A stretch of 24,648 nt of DNA from a virus. The DNA is taken from positions 1 to 24,648 of IMG/VR virus record IMGVR_UViG_3300032296_000305. One strand, written 5' to 3'. A program made the translations under genes and the position numbers. The stretch's first letter is position 1. Every line of letters starts with the position of its first letter. The notes beneath the pieces were generated by a model. That model was not told where the DNA came from, ran no database searches, and was given only the letters and a program-made list of their open reading frames with translations. Shown here in pieces: positions 1 to 6,799 of this stretch.

Positions 1-86
1 ACTTGCCTTTGTAGTTCTTTCTTGAACTTAGGTGAGTAGGTTTTTATTGCGTTTAAGTATAGTTTCCTATAATCTTGCCAAATCAT
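1..86 (-). CDS. Partial gene after portal (head region), N-terminus only
   Basis: An ATG at 86-84 overlaps the portal stop codon as TAATG and opens a frame that stays open to the left edge, giving 28 residues beginning MIWQDYRKLYLNAIK and rich in Lys, Tyr and Gln. The coupling to the portal gene and the position directly downstream suggest a head-morphogenesis gene (in many siphophages the next gene is a minor head protein or a maturation protease), but too little is visible to name it. The gene is cut by the window edge. Confidence 0.7.
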   Translation of the reverse strand, partial: MIWQDYRKLYLNAIKTYSPKFKKELQRQ

Positions 87-1465
87 TATTCAGGTAGTGT
101 TAATGGTTGGAACTCATCTGGACTTTGTAAACTTGATGGGATGTATAGTTTCTCCATTTCAGCTTGGTCAACGTAATCAGGAATCTCTAATCCCATAATA
201 TCCATCTTTTGCTTAGGTGCAATCCACCACGCCTTATCTAACCATTCTACTTGCTCCGATTTGTTAGCTTCTAATTCTCCATAAACAGTTGGGTCAAAGT
301 CAACATAAATATCCGTATTTCTATAACCCCAATCAGAATGTAATTTTCTATTCAAGTTATCTCTAATACCTACTAACAAAGGAATAGCGCAACGTACTGT
401 CAATGCTTTCTCGCCTTCTCTTTGGTTGTTGTAAGTCTTATTGTCCGCATCATTTAATAATTGAGAAGGTACTCCGTAAATATTGCAAAGTGCTTTCATA
501 TCCCACTTTTCACTCTCAATAATATCTAATTCAACAGGACTTAATCCAATTTGTTTCCAATCAACTTTGTAACCACTAACCGCAATAGAATTAAAGTTAG
601 CTGATCCACCTTTCTCGCTTACTGCTCTCTTAAGTGCTTGTGCTTGTTGCGTTCCGCTAATTGGGTCAAAGCGTTCATCATTCATAAATAGAACTCCAGC
701 TGGACCACCATTTTGGAAAGATGCAACCGCCGCAGTCTTGGCTTCGTTCGAACGAGTCAAGTTTCTCGCAGCAGCCATCAAAGGAGATTGACCATATAGT
801 TGATTCCCAGTTGTATTCCATTGTAAGTTTATGTATTTATCTTGTAATACTTCTTGCTTAGTAAAGTTCCAAAGTGGACCATAGTTTAATTGGTAACCGC
901 TAATAGTTGGAGGAAAGTTTTGTATGTCCGCTAACACGTACATATATTGAGAAGGAAGCACGTACAACTCATAAGGCTTTCCTGCATTAATAGATTCCCC
1001 TTCTATCATCTTTGCATAGATAAATGAATTACCTGTAACTAACTTAAAAGTACACCAAGCCTCTACGAAATCGCCAAAGGTATCTTCTTGGTTAGGATAT
1101 TTTAATAACTCGTTTAATCTTGCATCACCTGTATATAGTTCAAACGCTTTCTTATGTAGCTTCTCAACATCCTTCCAGTTCTCAATCTTATCTGGTTGGC
1201 TCATTAACGCTTTGTATTTCTTTGCTGAAGTTTCATCTAACACTCTGTAAACGTGGAATGGAGCAAGTTTTGCTTTGTCCGCAATTAATTTAACGATAGA
1301 ATAAACTATATCATTTGCTGAATAACCATCATTAACGAAACTAATGTTATCGCCACCCTGCCAAGTTATTATCCCTTGTTGTATCGCAACTTGTCCGTTA
1401 AAAGGAATTTGAGGTAGTACAGTAGATAGTTTTTGTCTTTTACCAAAAAAGTCAAGTAATCCCAT
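86..1465 (-). CDS. Phage portal protein (HK97-type)
   Basis: This 459-aa protein should form the dodecameric ring at the capsid vertex through which DNA is packaged and to which the tail joins. It has the usual length and layout of HK97-type portals: an N-terminal clip-entry segment starting MGLLDFFGK, a central region with QLYGQSPLMAAARNL and NGGPAGVLFMND, and a later segment YGVPSQLLNDADNKTYNN followed by a long helix with KLHSDWG. YGVP-LL-NNQR is a typical portal pattern. It follows the large terminase by 35 bp, the classic TerS-TerL-portal order. The start at 1465 is preceded by an A/T-rich stretch and a TAACTTTG promoter-like box. Its TAA overlaps the ATG of the next gene. Family assignment is from motif recognition and context, not a search. 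Confidence 0.92.
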   Translation of the reverse strand: MGLLDFFGKRQKLSTVLPQIPFNGQVAIQQGIITWQGGDNISFVNDGYSANDIVYSIVKLIADKAKLAPFHVYRVLDETSAKKYKALMSQPDKIENWKDVEKLHKKAFELYTGDARLNELLKYPNQEDTFGDFVEAWCTFKLVTGNSFIYAKMIEGESINAGKPYELYVLPSQYMYVLADIQNFPPTISGYQLNYGPLWNFTKQEVLQDKYINLQWNTTGNQLYGQSPLMAAARNLTRSNEAKTAAVASFQNGGPAGVLFMNDERFDPISGTQQAQALKRAVSEKGGSANFNSIAVSGYKVDWKQIGLSPVELDIIESEKWDMKALCNIYGVPSQLLNDADNKTYNNQREGEKALTVRCAIPLLVGIRDNLNRKLHSDWGYRNTDIYVDFDPTVYGELEANKSEQVEWLDKAWWIAPKQKMDIMGLEIPDYVDQAEMEKLYIPSSLQSPDEFQPLTLPE

Positions 1466-1481
1466 TATATATGAATTTTAA

Positions 1482-1489
1482 CAAAGTTA
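1482..1489 (-). promoter_or_regulatory. TAACTTTG box upstream of portal
   Basis: The minus strand reads TAACTTTG, which fits the Bacteroidetes -7 element TAnnTTTG, in the short gap between terminase stop and portal start, 17 nt before the ATG. No TTG is seen at the usual -33 distance, so it may be a weak secondary promoter or chance. Confidence 0.4.
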
Positions 1490-1500
1490 GACAATTTATC

Positions 1501-2667
1501 CTAAAATACCGACACCTCAAATTTTAGCTTGGTAAGATGCGTAAACACGGCATACCTACAAGCATCCATCAAGTCATCATTTGCCTTTACAGGTTCTTCT
1601 ATTACGTTATCGTTTTTATCCTTTTTCCATTTGTAAGACATAAACTCCCTTCTTAGGTTTTTGCTATTGTAGTGCAAGTTTATAGGATAAGACTTCATCT
1701 TTACAATACCTGCCCATACATCCTTTTGCGCTGGTTTAATGTTAAACCCTTGTCGGTAAAGTTCCTCAATAGACTTAGGCTCGGCAGCATCCGCATAGAT
1801 TGTTGCTCTTTCTGGTAGCTTCTCTTTAATCAATCTTGATAGATCACTAAGAGTAAGTCCGCTTTGATATACTATTTCCTCAAAGTAGTTCTGTCCTTCG
1901 TGATGCGTAACCTTTATAAGTGCAGCTGGGTGAACGTAACCAAAGTCCAATCCATAGAACACATCGCCATCAGGCGCTTCATCATATTGTTTCCATTGAG
2001 TATAAATAATTTCCTTTGCAGAGCCTCGTTCTCCTAAGCCGTAAACTTTCCACATAAAGTCATCAGGCAAATCTTTGTACTGCTCAATGTTTCTTATTTG
2101 GCTATCGCTTAGGTTAGTGATGTTGTTTAGGTAGGTTGAATGGATGCGCTTGTTATTTGGGTTATCGGCTACTTCATACACCCAAGAAATAAAGTCAGCA
2201 GGATTCCAATCTAAGAATGATTGTCCTGTTGTACGAATCAATAGCTGGTCAAATAAAGCCTTACTAATAAGGTTTGCCTCGTTTACGAATAGTATATCCC
2301 TTGCTGGTCCTTTTGCTTTGTCAGGGTCTTCTAATCCAAATAACTCAATATATGATCCGTTCTTAAACGTATAAATGAAATCCGTGTACCTAAAATCCTT
2401 TTCATCCCAGATGTTCCATTGCTCAAGTATACTTTTAAAATCCCTATAAACTCCACGTTTGATATGTGGGAGTGAGTGCGATACCATTGAAATCCTTGTA
2501 TTAGGATTGCTTATTGCTATGTGTATTAGTAACTGAACAACAGAATAGCTTTTACTTGATCTTGACCCACCTTCATTGCATATTATAGGATAACCTTCTT
2601 CGTATGCCTTTTTATTGGCATAAAAGACAGGTGTAGCCTTAATCTTTAATTGGTTGACAATCTGCAT
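1501..2667 (-). CDS. terL: Terminase large subunit (packaging ATPase-nuclease)
   Basis: This 388-aa protein is the motor that translocates phage DNA through the portal and cuts it. The ATPase domain shows a Walker A GGSRSSKS at residues 33-40, a Walker B DILFVNE at 124-130 with the catalytic Glu, and a coupling-type segment FLDWNPAD at 151-158. The nuclease domain shows the acidic residues of the RNase H-like fold: FYGLDFGY (Asp241), IYADAAE (Asp293) and NDDLMDA (Asp365/Asp368). This layout matches the PBSX/terminase_3 group, and the length is slightly short for it. The start at 2667 overlaps the end of the small-subunit gene by 29 bp, so translation is probably coupled. All key residues are present. 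Confidence 0.96.
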   Translation of the reverse strand: MQIVNQLKIKATPVFYANKKAYEEGYPIICNEGGSRSSKSYSVVQLLIHIAISNPNTRISMVSHSLPHIKRGVYRDFKSILEQWNIWDEKDFRYTDFIYTFKNGSYIELFGLEDPDKAKGPARDILFVNEANLISKALFDQLLIRTTGQSFLDWNPADFISWVYEVADNPNNKRIHSTYLNNITNLSDSQIRNIEQYKDLPDDFMWKVYGLGERGSAKEIIYTQWKQYDEAPDGDVFYGLDFGYVHPAALIKVTHHEGQNYFEEIVYQSGLTLSDLSRLIKEKLPERATIYADAAEPKSIEELYRQGFNIKPAQKDVWAGIVKMKSYPINLHYNSKNLRREFMSYKWKKDKNDNVIEEPVKANDDLMDACRYAVFTHLTKLKFEVSVF

Positions 2668-2986
2668 CTGGTTCTATTGTGATTTGCACATTACCCTTTA
2701 TGTCAGCGGTTATGTCGGTTGTTTGTTTTGGTCTGCCCTCTAATCTGTCCAAAAGGATTTCATAAGCCTTTAAATCGCCTTTCCTCGCCTTTGCTATGAT
2801 TTGCATATCTAACTGCTCCGCTATTGTAAACTCCTCATCTTCTCCTGTTACTGGGTTGCGTACCTTAGTAACCAACTCCAATAAACGCAAAAGTCTTGTC
2901 TTGCTATTAGGAACGCCTTTAGGTCTGCCGTTCGGGTTTCCGCTTACCCCTTTTTCAAATTGTGTATCTACATTTGGAAATGCCAT
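2639..2986 (-). CDS. terS: Terminase small subunit-like protein
   Basis: This 115-aa protein sits directly before terL and overlaps it by 29 bp. Its N-terminus carries GVSGNPNGRPKGVPNSKTR, the Gly-Asn-Pro-x-Gly-Arg-Pro-x-Gly pattern of the DUF5681-type proteins often found at the terminase locus. A helical segment follows (residues 30-85, IAEQLDMQIIAKARKGDLKA), then a short beta-rich acidic tail. It would recognise the packaging start on the phage DNA and deliver it to the large subunit. The role is inferred from the position and the motif, since small subunits are poorly conserved. A well-formed promoter lies just upstream, inside the end of the methyltransferase gene. Confidence 0.75.
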   Translation of the reverse strand: MAFPNVDTQFEKGVSGNPNGRPKGVPNSKTRLLRLLELVTKVRNPVTGEDEEFTIAEQLDMQIIAKARKGDLKAYEILLDRLEGRPKQTTDITADIKGNVQITIEPDADCQPIKD

Positions 2987-2989
2987 AAG

Positions 2990-3008
2990 TTACCTGTTTT
3001 TTACCTGT
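2990..3008 (-). repeat. Tandem ACAGGTAA repeat in the terminase leader
   Basis: The 8-mer TTACCTGT (minus strand ACAGGTAA) occurs at 2990-2997 and 3001-3008, exactly 11 bp apart, one helical turn. Both copies lie between the promoter -7 box and the terS ATG. This could be a pair of operator half-sites or RNA-binding sites; it is also short enough to be chance. Confidence 0.45.
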
Positions 3009-3009
3009 A

Positions 3010-4191
3010 TTACAAAATTACCCCATTCTTCTTGATAACCAATGAAGGGTCAAGTTTTTTCATCCTGTCTATAATCACTTGGCAGTATTTAGGGTCAAGT
3101 TCCATACCATAGCATTTGCGTTTAAGTTGATGTGAAGCAACCATTGTTGTTCCACCACCTAAATATAAATCAGCAATTAAATCATTATCCTTACCCCATT
3201 TATTAAAGAACCAATTAGCTAACTCAATAGGTTTTTGTGTTGGGTGTACTCTGCCTTTAGTATCTTGGGATGGCATACCAAAGATTCCTGCCCATTTAAC
3301 CCTTGCAATATCTCTCTTATGTTTATTTTTTGACCAACATAATTCAAATGTACTTCCATACATCTTATCTGAACTTTTATCCTCAGTAATATCATCATTG
3401 CCATTTGCTCTTTTATCCCATACTACCCAACTGCCATCATTTTTATTAGGAAGCAACTCTGCAAAATAATCTGCACCCCAAATAAATATTTCCTTGCAAT
3501 CATTAAAACAAGCAAATATTGTATTAATTAATTCTTCTGTAAAATCCTCGTGATCCCCTTTTACATTATCATATTTCTTACCACCTATGCCACCTTTAAA
3601 TATTTCACTCTTCATTCCACTATAATCAGCATCTAACTTCATTCCATAAGGCGGGTCGGTAAATACCATATCAGCCTTTTGTCCGTTCATTAACTTTGCC
3701 ACTTGGTCGCTATCTGTACTATCCCCACAAAGTAATCTGTGTTCGCCTATCTCAAATAAATCTCCTAATACTATGTCCGTTTCGCTTCCTCCATCAGGAA
3801 CGGCAAAGTTATCTTCTTCTGCTTCTAATACGTTTGCATCAAAGTTTGGTATATCTAATCCCCATTCGGTAAGTAATTGCTCATCCCAATTATTAGCTAA
3901 GTCATCCCAATCCCATTCTCCATATCCTACGTTATCCTTAACTATAAATTCTTTCTTTTGTTCTTCGGTTAGTTCTTTTGCTTGTTTTACAGGTACATCC
4001 GTAAGTCCAGCTTCAATACAAGCCTTTAGCCTCATATTGCCACCTAATACGATATTGTTCTCATCTATTACAATAGGTCTAAGTTCAAGCATCTGTGGGA
4101 AGTCTTGGATTGACTTAACCAGCTTCTTAAATTTGTCATCCTTGATAATTCTTGGATTGTTTGGGTTAGGTTTGATTTCGTTGATGTTCAT
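3010..4191 (-). CDS. ParB-like nuclease domain / DNA methyltransferase fusion
   Basis: This 393-aa protein joins a ParB/sulfiredoxin-like N-terminal domain (residues 1 to about 115) to an N6-adenine/N4-cytosine DNA methyltransferase. The N-terminal part has NPNNPRIIKDDK, LRPIVIDENNIVLGGNMR and the LKACIEAGLTDVPV segment typical of ParB-N domains. The methylase part has the catalytic DPPY at 179-182 inside MVFTDPPYGM and the SAM-binding DLYLGGGTT at 341-349 followed by GMELDPKYCQVIIDR. DPPY before the SAM motif is the beta-class order. VHPTQKPIELANWF before the SAM motif is also typical. It probably modifies phage DNA against host restriction or marks it before packaging. It starts on a TAATG overlap with the zinc-ribbon gene and ends 23 bp before terS. 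Confidence 0.93.
   Translation of the reverse strand: MNINEIKPNPNNPRIIKDDKFKKLVKSIQDFPQMLELRPIVIDENNIVLGGNMRLKACIEAGLTDVPVKQAKELTEEQKKEFIVKDNVGYGEWDWDDLANNWDEQLLTEWGLDIPNFDANVLEAEEDNFAVPDGGSETDIVLGDLFEIGEHRLLCGDSTDSDQVAKLMNGQKADMVFTDPPYGMKLDADYSGMKSEIFKGGIGGKKYDNVKGDHEDFTEELINTIFACFNDCKEIFIWGADYFAELLPNKNDGSWVVWDKRANGNDDITEDKSSDKMYGSTFELCWSKNKHKRDIARVKWAGIFGMPSQDTKGRVHPTQKPIELANWFFNKWGKDNDLIADLYLGGGTTMVASHQLKRKCYGMELDPKYCQVIIDRMKKLDPSLVIKKNGVIL
3013..3042 (-). promoter_or_regulatory. Consensus Bacteroidetes promoter for terS-terL-portal
   Basis: On the minus strand TTG (3042-3040) is followed after 19 nt by TAATTTTG (3020-3013), which matches the -33 TTG / -7 TAnnTTTG layout of Bacteroidetes sigma-A promoters. 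It lies inside the last codons of the methyltransferase gene, and its last base adjoins that gene's stop codon. Transcription would start near 3007, about 20 nt before the terS start codon. It is the best-spaced promoter in the window. Confidence 0.65.
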
Positions 4192-4382
4192 TATCGGTTT
4201 TTTGTTGGAGTTCGTATTGAAATAATACTATCTACTTTTTTCTCTAAATTGTCATATCCTACCCATTTGCCACATTTCGTACATTCAAATTGGGTTTCTT
4301 TAATCTTACCGAACCATACATATCCTTCGGTTATTGTACCACACTTGCAGGTATATAGTTTCTTTCCGTAGGTATCTTTCAT
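4191..4382 (-). CDS. Small zinc-ribbon protein
   Basis: This 63-aa protein has two knuckles, YTCKCGTITEG near residues 10-20 and FECTKCGKWVGYDN near 33-46, four to five Cys that could bind one zinc ion in a rubredoxin-like ribbon. A basic tail ends RTPTKNR. Start and stop are both TAATG overlaps, with the 39-aa gene before and the methyltransferase after, so it belongs to a tightly coupled set. Such ribbons in phages often bind nucleic acid or RNA polymerase. Function is unknown here. Confidence 0.8.
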   Translation of the reverse strand: MKDTYGKKLYTCKCGTITEGYVWFGKIKETQFECTKCGKWVGYDNLEKKVDSIISIRTPTKNR

Positions 4383-4501
4383 TATCTGCCTTGTTGTTTA
4401 TAAGGTTTAACTGGCTTATCCTTTGGACCAGATGTCTTTTTGTACTTTCCTGTTTTTCTTTTACCAAAGGTTACTTTGTTTCCGTTACTAACTTTCGCCA
4501 T
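4382..4501 (-). CDS. 39-aa very basic protein
   Basis: An ATG at 4501 opens a 39-codon frame ending in TAA at 4384-4382, which overlaps the next ATG as TAATG. The peptide begins MAKVSNGNKVTFGKRK and is dominated by Lys, Gly, Thr and Pro with almost no hydrophobic residues. It is probably disordered and nucleic-acid binding. The overlap with both neighbours (14 bp with the previous frame, TAATG with the next) supports it being translated. No family recognised. Confidence 0.7.
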   Translation of the reverse strand: MAKVSNGNKVTFGKRKTGKYKKTSGPKDKPVKPYKQQGR

Positions 4502-4655
4502 ATTTATTTATTAAATCTGCTAAATAATCAAATGCTTGTTCTTGTGTTTCTCCAAATACATAGTGAGTACATCCATCAATGACAAAAGAATAACAAGAAT
4601 ATCCTGCTATTTGTTCCTCTTTGCACGTTGCGAATATGTTACTTGTATCTATCAA
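4488..4655 (-). CDS. 55-aa protein with a TTG start
   Basis: After the NinG stop an open frame reads NIFATCKEEQIAGYSCYSF, then VIDGCTHYVFGETQEQAFDY, then LADLINKYGES and TAG at 4490-4488. It looks like a real small alpha/beta protein rather than random sequence. There is no ATG. The first plausible start is TTG at 4655-4653, directly after an in-frame TAA and 14 bp inside the end of ninG, so translation could be coupled. ATA or ATT starts nearer the NinG stop cannot be excluded. It overlaps the 39-aa gene by 14 bp. Function unknown. Confidence 0.6.
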   Translation of the reverse strand: MIDTSNIFATCKEEQIAGYSCYSFVIDGCTHYVFGETQEQAFDYLADLINKYGES

Positions 4656-4998
4656 TTAATTCGTTTAATTCTGTTCTTTGCCATTTCTTTACTCTATTGT
4701 TAACCGCCTCAAACTCCAACTCTTTGACCGCCTTTTCACCTATCCTTTCAACAAGTCCTATTCGGTACATTGCTTGGTTTCCGTGTTTATAGCAGTTACA
4801 AGCGGAACATTGCAACCAAATATTCCATTCGTTAAACCTTAAAGCGGAATAACCCTTAACAGGGAAATAATGTCCTGCTTGATTACCATTGTAGCTTCCG
4901 CAACTAATACAAGGTAACCCTTCATCTCTTTTCCTTATATACGCATTAACTACCTTTTGGGTCTTTTCTAACAACTTGGGTAAAGGTATCAATGGCAT
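4639..4998 (-). CDS. ninG: NinG-like recombination protein (HNH-type)
   Basis: This 119-aa protein resembles lambda NinG (Rap), a structure-specific endonuclease that acts on Holliday-type and D-loop branches during Red-mediated recombination. The visible signature is CISCGSYNGNQAGHYFP (residues 30-46), ALRFNEWNIWLQCSACNCYK (52-71) and GNQAMYRIGL (73-82): two Cys pairs that hold a zinc, the GHY segment and a following helix. The N-terminal helix LLEKTQKVVNAYIRKRDEG is also typical. A Redbeta-type annealase is encoded in the same phage, so the two probably act together. The start at 4998 is 15 bp after the previous stop. Confidence 0.85.
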   Translation of the reverse strand: MPLIPLPKLLEKTQKVVNAYIRKRDEGLPCISCGSYNGNQAGHYFPVKGYSALRFNEWNIWLQCSACNCYKHGNQAMYRIGLVERIGEKAVKELEFEAVNNRVKKWQRTELNELIDRYK

Positions 4999-5013
4999 TA
5001 TGCAAAATTAGGG

Positions 5014-5211
5014 TTACTTTTTCAATCTAACAACACATAATCTTTCATTATGCTTGTATCGTTTTTTGTTTATTGGGTTCATATAAATCATAATCGTTTT
5101 ATAGTCAGTACCTAAAAACCTTATTGCCTTTGCTATTGATCTAAACCAAATCTCCTCTTTTGTATCTAAATAAATCAATTTAACCTCAATGTTGTTGTCT
5201 ATTCCTGTCAT
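5014..5211 (-). CDS. 65-aa protein, NUMOD1-like helix motif
   Basis: The protein starts MTGIDNNIEVKLIYLDTKEE, followed by WFRSIAKAIRFLGTDYKTI, which resembles the NUMOD1-type DNA-binding helix-turn-helix (F-x-SI-x-xA-x-xFLG, then a short linker and TI) seen in homing endonucleases. The C-terminus KHNERLCVVRLKK is basic. It may be a free-standing DNA-binding remnant or a small regulator. It overlaps the preceding 46-aa membrane-protein gene by 26 bp, so it is part of the same coupled run. The motif match is from memory and weak. Confidence 0.6.
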   Translation of the reverse strand: MTGIDNNIEVKLIYLDTKEEIWFRSIAKAIRFLGTDYKTIMIYMNPINKKRYKHNERLCVVRLKK

Positions 5212-5326
5212 TAATCAATCGTTTTAATTCAAAGTATAAATGTGCCGTTAAATAAATAATACAAGCAAGTGGAACACTAATGAGCGTAAACTTTAGTAGT
5301 TCGTAAATAAATGTTAATTGTTTCAT
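5186..5326 (-). CDS. 46-aa single-pass membrane protein
   Basis: An ATG at 5326 opens 46 codons: MKQLTFIYELLKFTLISVPL, then ACIIYLTAHLYFELKRLIND and a basic tail ending RNRQQH, with TGA at 5188-5186. There is one clear transmembrane segment (about residues 12-32) and a positively charged C-terminus, so the C-terminus is probably cytoplasmic. It lies just after a hairpin terminator and overlaps the next gene by 26 bp. Function unknown; small one-pass proteins of this kind are common in phage early/middle operons. Confidence 0.6.
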   Translation of the reverse strand: MKQLTFIYELLKFTLISVPLACIIYLTAHLYFELKRLINDRNRQQH

Positions 5327-5332
5327 AAGTTT

Positions 5333-5394
5333 AAAAAGCCACCCCAAGTTTCACTAATTACTATCAGGTTATTAATATTTTAAATGAGGTGGCT
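5333..5394 (-). terminator. Hairpin terminator with large loop (element A)
   Basis: On the minus strand AGCCACC (5394-5388) pairs with GGTGGCT (5343-5337) over a 44-nt loop, followed by five T. It overlaps the stop codon of the 244-aa gene and ends 7 nt before the ATG at 5326. The long loop makes it weaker than elements C and D. The 3' arm carries the 8-mer CCACCCCA (plus strand), shared with elements B and C. Confidence 0.55.
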
Positions 5395-6127
5395 ATAATT
5401 GGTTTTGTAAATATAGGTACAAAGAATATCTTTTGCACTCATTTTTAATTAAAGTTTCATCCATTAATCTTTCTAATTCTTTCTCGGATTTAGCATTAAC
5501 CTTGTAGTAAGCTATAACCTTAGCTTTTATCTTTTCAGCTTTATCCTTAGATAGATTGGTAGTGTTTAAATCTTTTCGCTTCCATAGTATATCAAAAGCC
5601 ATCGTATTGAGTAGTTTCCAGTCCTTTTTTGCAGACTTCTCCCAATTTTTGTACAATGCCTCAATTACTTCATCATCATTGATTTTTGGTATATCTAGTG
5701 GCGGCGGCTCAGTATGTGTCTTGTTTCTTACTTGAACTGCTATTGGTTTATATGCTGCCATCACATCCCCAAAGAATTTAGGGTTAAATGTAATTGCCTT
5801 GTCAACCGAAAGTTTACCCATTGCGTATAGTTCAAAAGCTACTCCTAATTCTTTTAGTTTGTAGTTACAATAGTTCTTTATTACAAATTCGCATAAAAAG
5901 TGAAACAACTCTATCGTAGGCGTTTGACATCCACTTAAAGCAATACAGGTCTTTAAATGTTCTTTTACCTCAATAGCCGAACATCTACCTACACTCATTG
6001 TTTCTAAAGCACTATAAACTTTTAATTCATCAGGCTCAAGTCTATTATAAATTTCTAAGTGCAATAGCTTCTCGCTCTGTGTAAGAGAGTTTATTGCTTG
6101 GGGTATTATTTCGGTTAATGATTTCAT
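5393..6127 (-). CDS. Probable replication-associated protein, 244 aa
   Basis: A mostly helical 244-aa protein with no motif I can name. The N-terminal half (MKSLTEIIPQAINSLTQSEK, then GRCSAIEVKEHLKTCIAL and FLCEFVIKNYCNYKLKELG) looks like a helical domain. A Pro-rich linker near residue 140 (TEPPPLDIPKINDDEV) leads to a second helical region with many Lys and Glu. This two-part, linker-joined shape is common in phage helicase loaders and replisome organisers, and its partner upstream is a replication-type protein, so such a role is inferred. It overlaps that gene by 83 bp; the next in-frame Met (near 5998) would remove the overlap but cut a well-formed helical N-terminus. Confidence 0.7.
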   Translation of the reverse strand: MKSLTEIIPQAINSLTQSEKLLHLEIYNRLEPDELKVYSALETMSVGRCSAIEVKEHLKTCIALSGCQTPTIELFHFLCEFVIKNYCNYKLKELGVAFELYAMGKLSVDKAITFNPKFFGDVMAAYKPIAVQVRNKTHTEPPPLDIPKINDDEVIEALYKNWEKSAKKDWKLLNTMAFDILWKRKDLNTTNLSKDKAEKIKAKVIAYYKVNAKSEKELERLMDETLIKNECKRYSLYLYLQNQL

Positions 6128-6695
6128 CGTTCCAAGATTTGTTGTTTAAAAAGGTTTCAGGGTTTTTACGAAATTGTTTGTCTTGTACTGATTGCTTGTA
6201 AAGATCAAGATAATTCATGGCATTTTGCCTTTCTTCATCAGTTAATTTATTCCACTTCTTTTTTAGCTTTTGCTTATCACCTACCTTTTTATCATAATCA
6301 TTCCAAAACCATTCAAAATCTATATTTATATTTTCATTTATAGTTATAGTTCTATTTTCAGTTTCAGTTTCCATATGCTGAGCATATGCTTCGCTAGTGC
6401 TTTCTTTTTTAGGTGATTTAGCGTTATTTCTTCTACTTTCACTAAATTTTTGCCTCCTTATGGTTTCATTAAACATTCTTTCGTTGTAGTATAAACCATC
6501 TTCAACTTTAAATTTATCCCAAATCTCATTGTCATATGCTTTACATATGCTTAGCATATCCTTTTCACTTAATTTGCCTTTTTGATGTTGTAAGCACAAA
6601 AGTCTAATGTATTTACCAACCTGTTCATTATCCATTGTGAAAGTGCCACTAAGAAAATCGCTTGTATAAAATAATACTGCTGGGTCTTTAGCCAT
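6045..6695 (-). CDS. DUF1376-like replication initiation protein
   Basis: This 216-aa protein begins MAKDPAVLFYTSDFLSGTF and continues QVGKYIRLLCLQHQKGKLSE, the pattern of DUF1376 winged-helix domains found in phage replisome organisers. A charged linker (about residues 95-125) follows. The C-terminal domain has FEWFWNDYDKKVGDKQKLKK, a W-KLTDEER helix, and FRKNPETFLNNKSWNDEI, a small helical module often found at the end of phage replication initiators and thought to contact partner proteins. I place the start at 6695. The longer frame to 6722 would translate through the T-run and stem of the leader hairpin, and the family normally begins with the DPAVLFY segment. Confidence 0.8.
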   Translation of the reverse strand: MAKDPAVLFYTSDFLSGTFTMDNEQVGKYIRLLCLQHQKGKLSEKDMLSICKAYDNEIWDKFKVEDGLYYNERMFNETIRRQKFSESRRNNAKSPKKESTSEAYAQHMETETENRTITINENINIDFEWFWNDYDKKVGDKQKLKKKWNKLTDEERQNAMNYLDLYKQSVQDKQFRKNPETFLNNKSWNDEIINRNNTPSNKLSYTEREAIALRNL

Positions 6696-6700
6696 AAAAT

Positions 6701-6753
6701 AAAAAAGGCTCTCGGCATCCACCCCAGTAGGATTAGGGTTTCAGCTTTGAGCC
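6701..6753 (-). promoter_or_regulatory. Leader hairpin / attenuator-like element B
   Basis: On the minus strand GGCTC (6753-6749) pairs with GAGCC (6711-6707), enclosing a second short stem ACCC/GGGT (6739-6736 with 6724-6721), and is followed by six T, with the ATG of the replication gene 5 nt later. The transcript from the promoter at 6790-6797 must cross it, so it is placed as an attenuator or start-site-masking structure. It contains the 8-mer CCACCCCA (plus strand) at 6719-6726. Confidence 0.55.
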
Positions 6754-6766
6754 AATAAGTTTTAGT

Positions 6767-6797
6767 TAGGATATCCTACATCCTTTGTACAAAGTTA
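6767..6797 (-). promoter_or_regulatory. Promoter box with two 12-bp palindromes (operator candidate)
   Basis: Two perfect 12-bp palindromes, TAGGATATCCTA (6767-6778) and CTTTGTACAAAG (6783-6794), lie with centres 16 bp apart. The second overlaps a -7 box TAACTTTG (6797-6790, minus strand), which begins 3 nt after the stop of the HTH gene; the first would lie just past the transcription start. This is the arrangement expected of a repressor-controlled promoter. No good -33 TTG is seen. The HTH protein next door is an obvious candidate regulator, which is inference only. Confidence 0.6.
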
Positions 6798-6799
6798 AA

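Noticed and set aside
3219-3404. Minus-strand frame of 61 codons inside the methyltransferase gene
   Set aside because: A shadow of the methyltransferase reading frame with no motif.
3773-4225. Plus-strand open frame of 150 codons
   Set aside because: It lies opposite the methyltransferase gene, is very rich in Ser and Leu as expected from the complement of an AT-rich gene, and has no motif. All other plus-strand frames (for example 2144-2374, 8012-8212, 16510-16791, 22381-22617) are rejected for the same reason.
6696-6722. Longer start for the DUF1376-like gene
   Set aside because: The extra nine codons would lie in the stem and T-run of a leader hairpin, and the protein family begins at the later Met.
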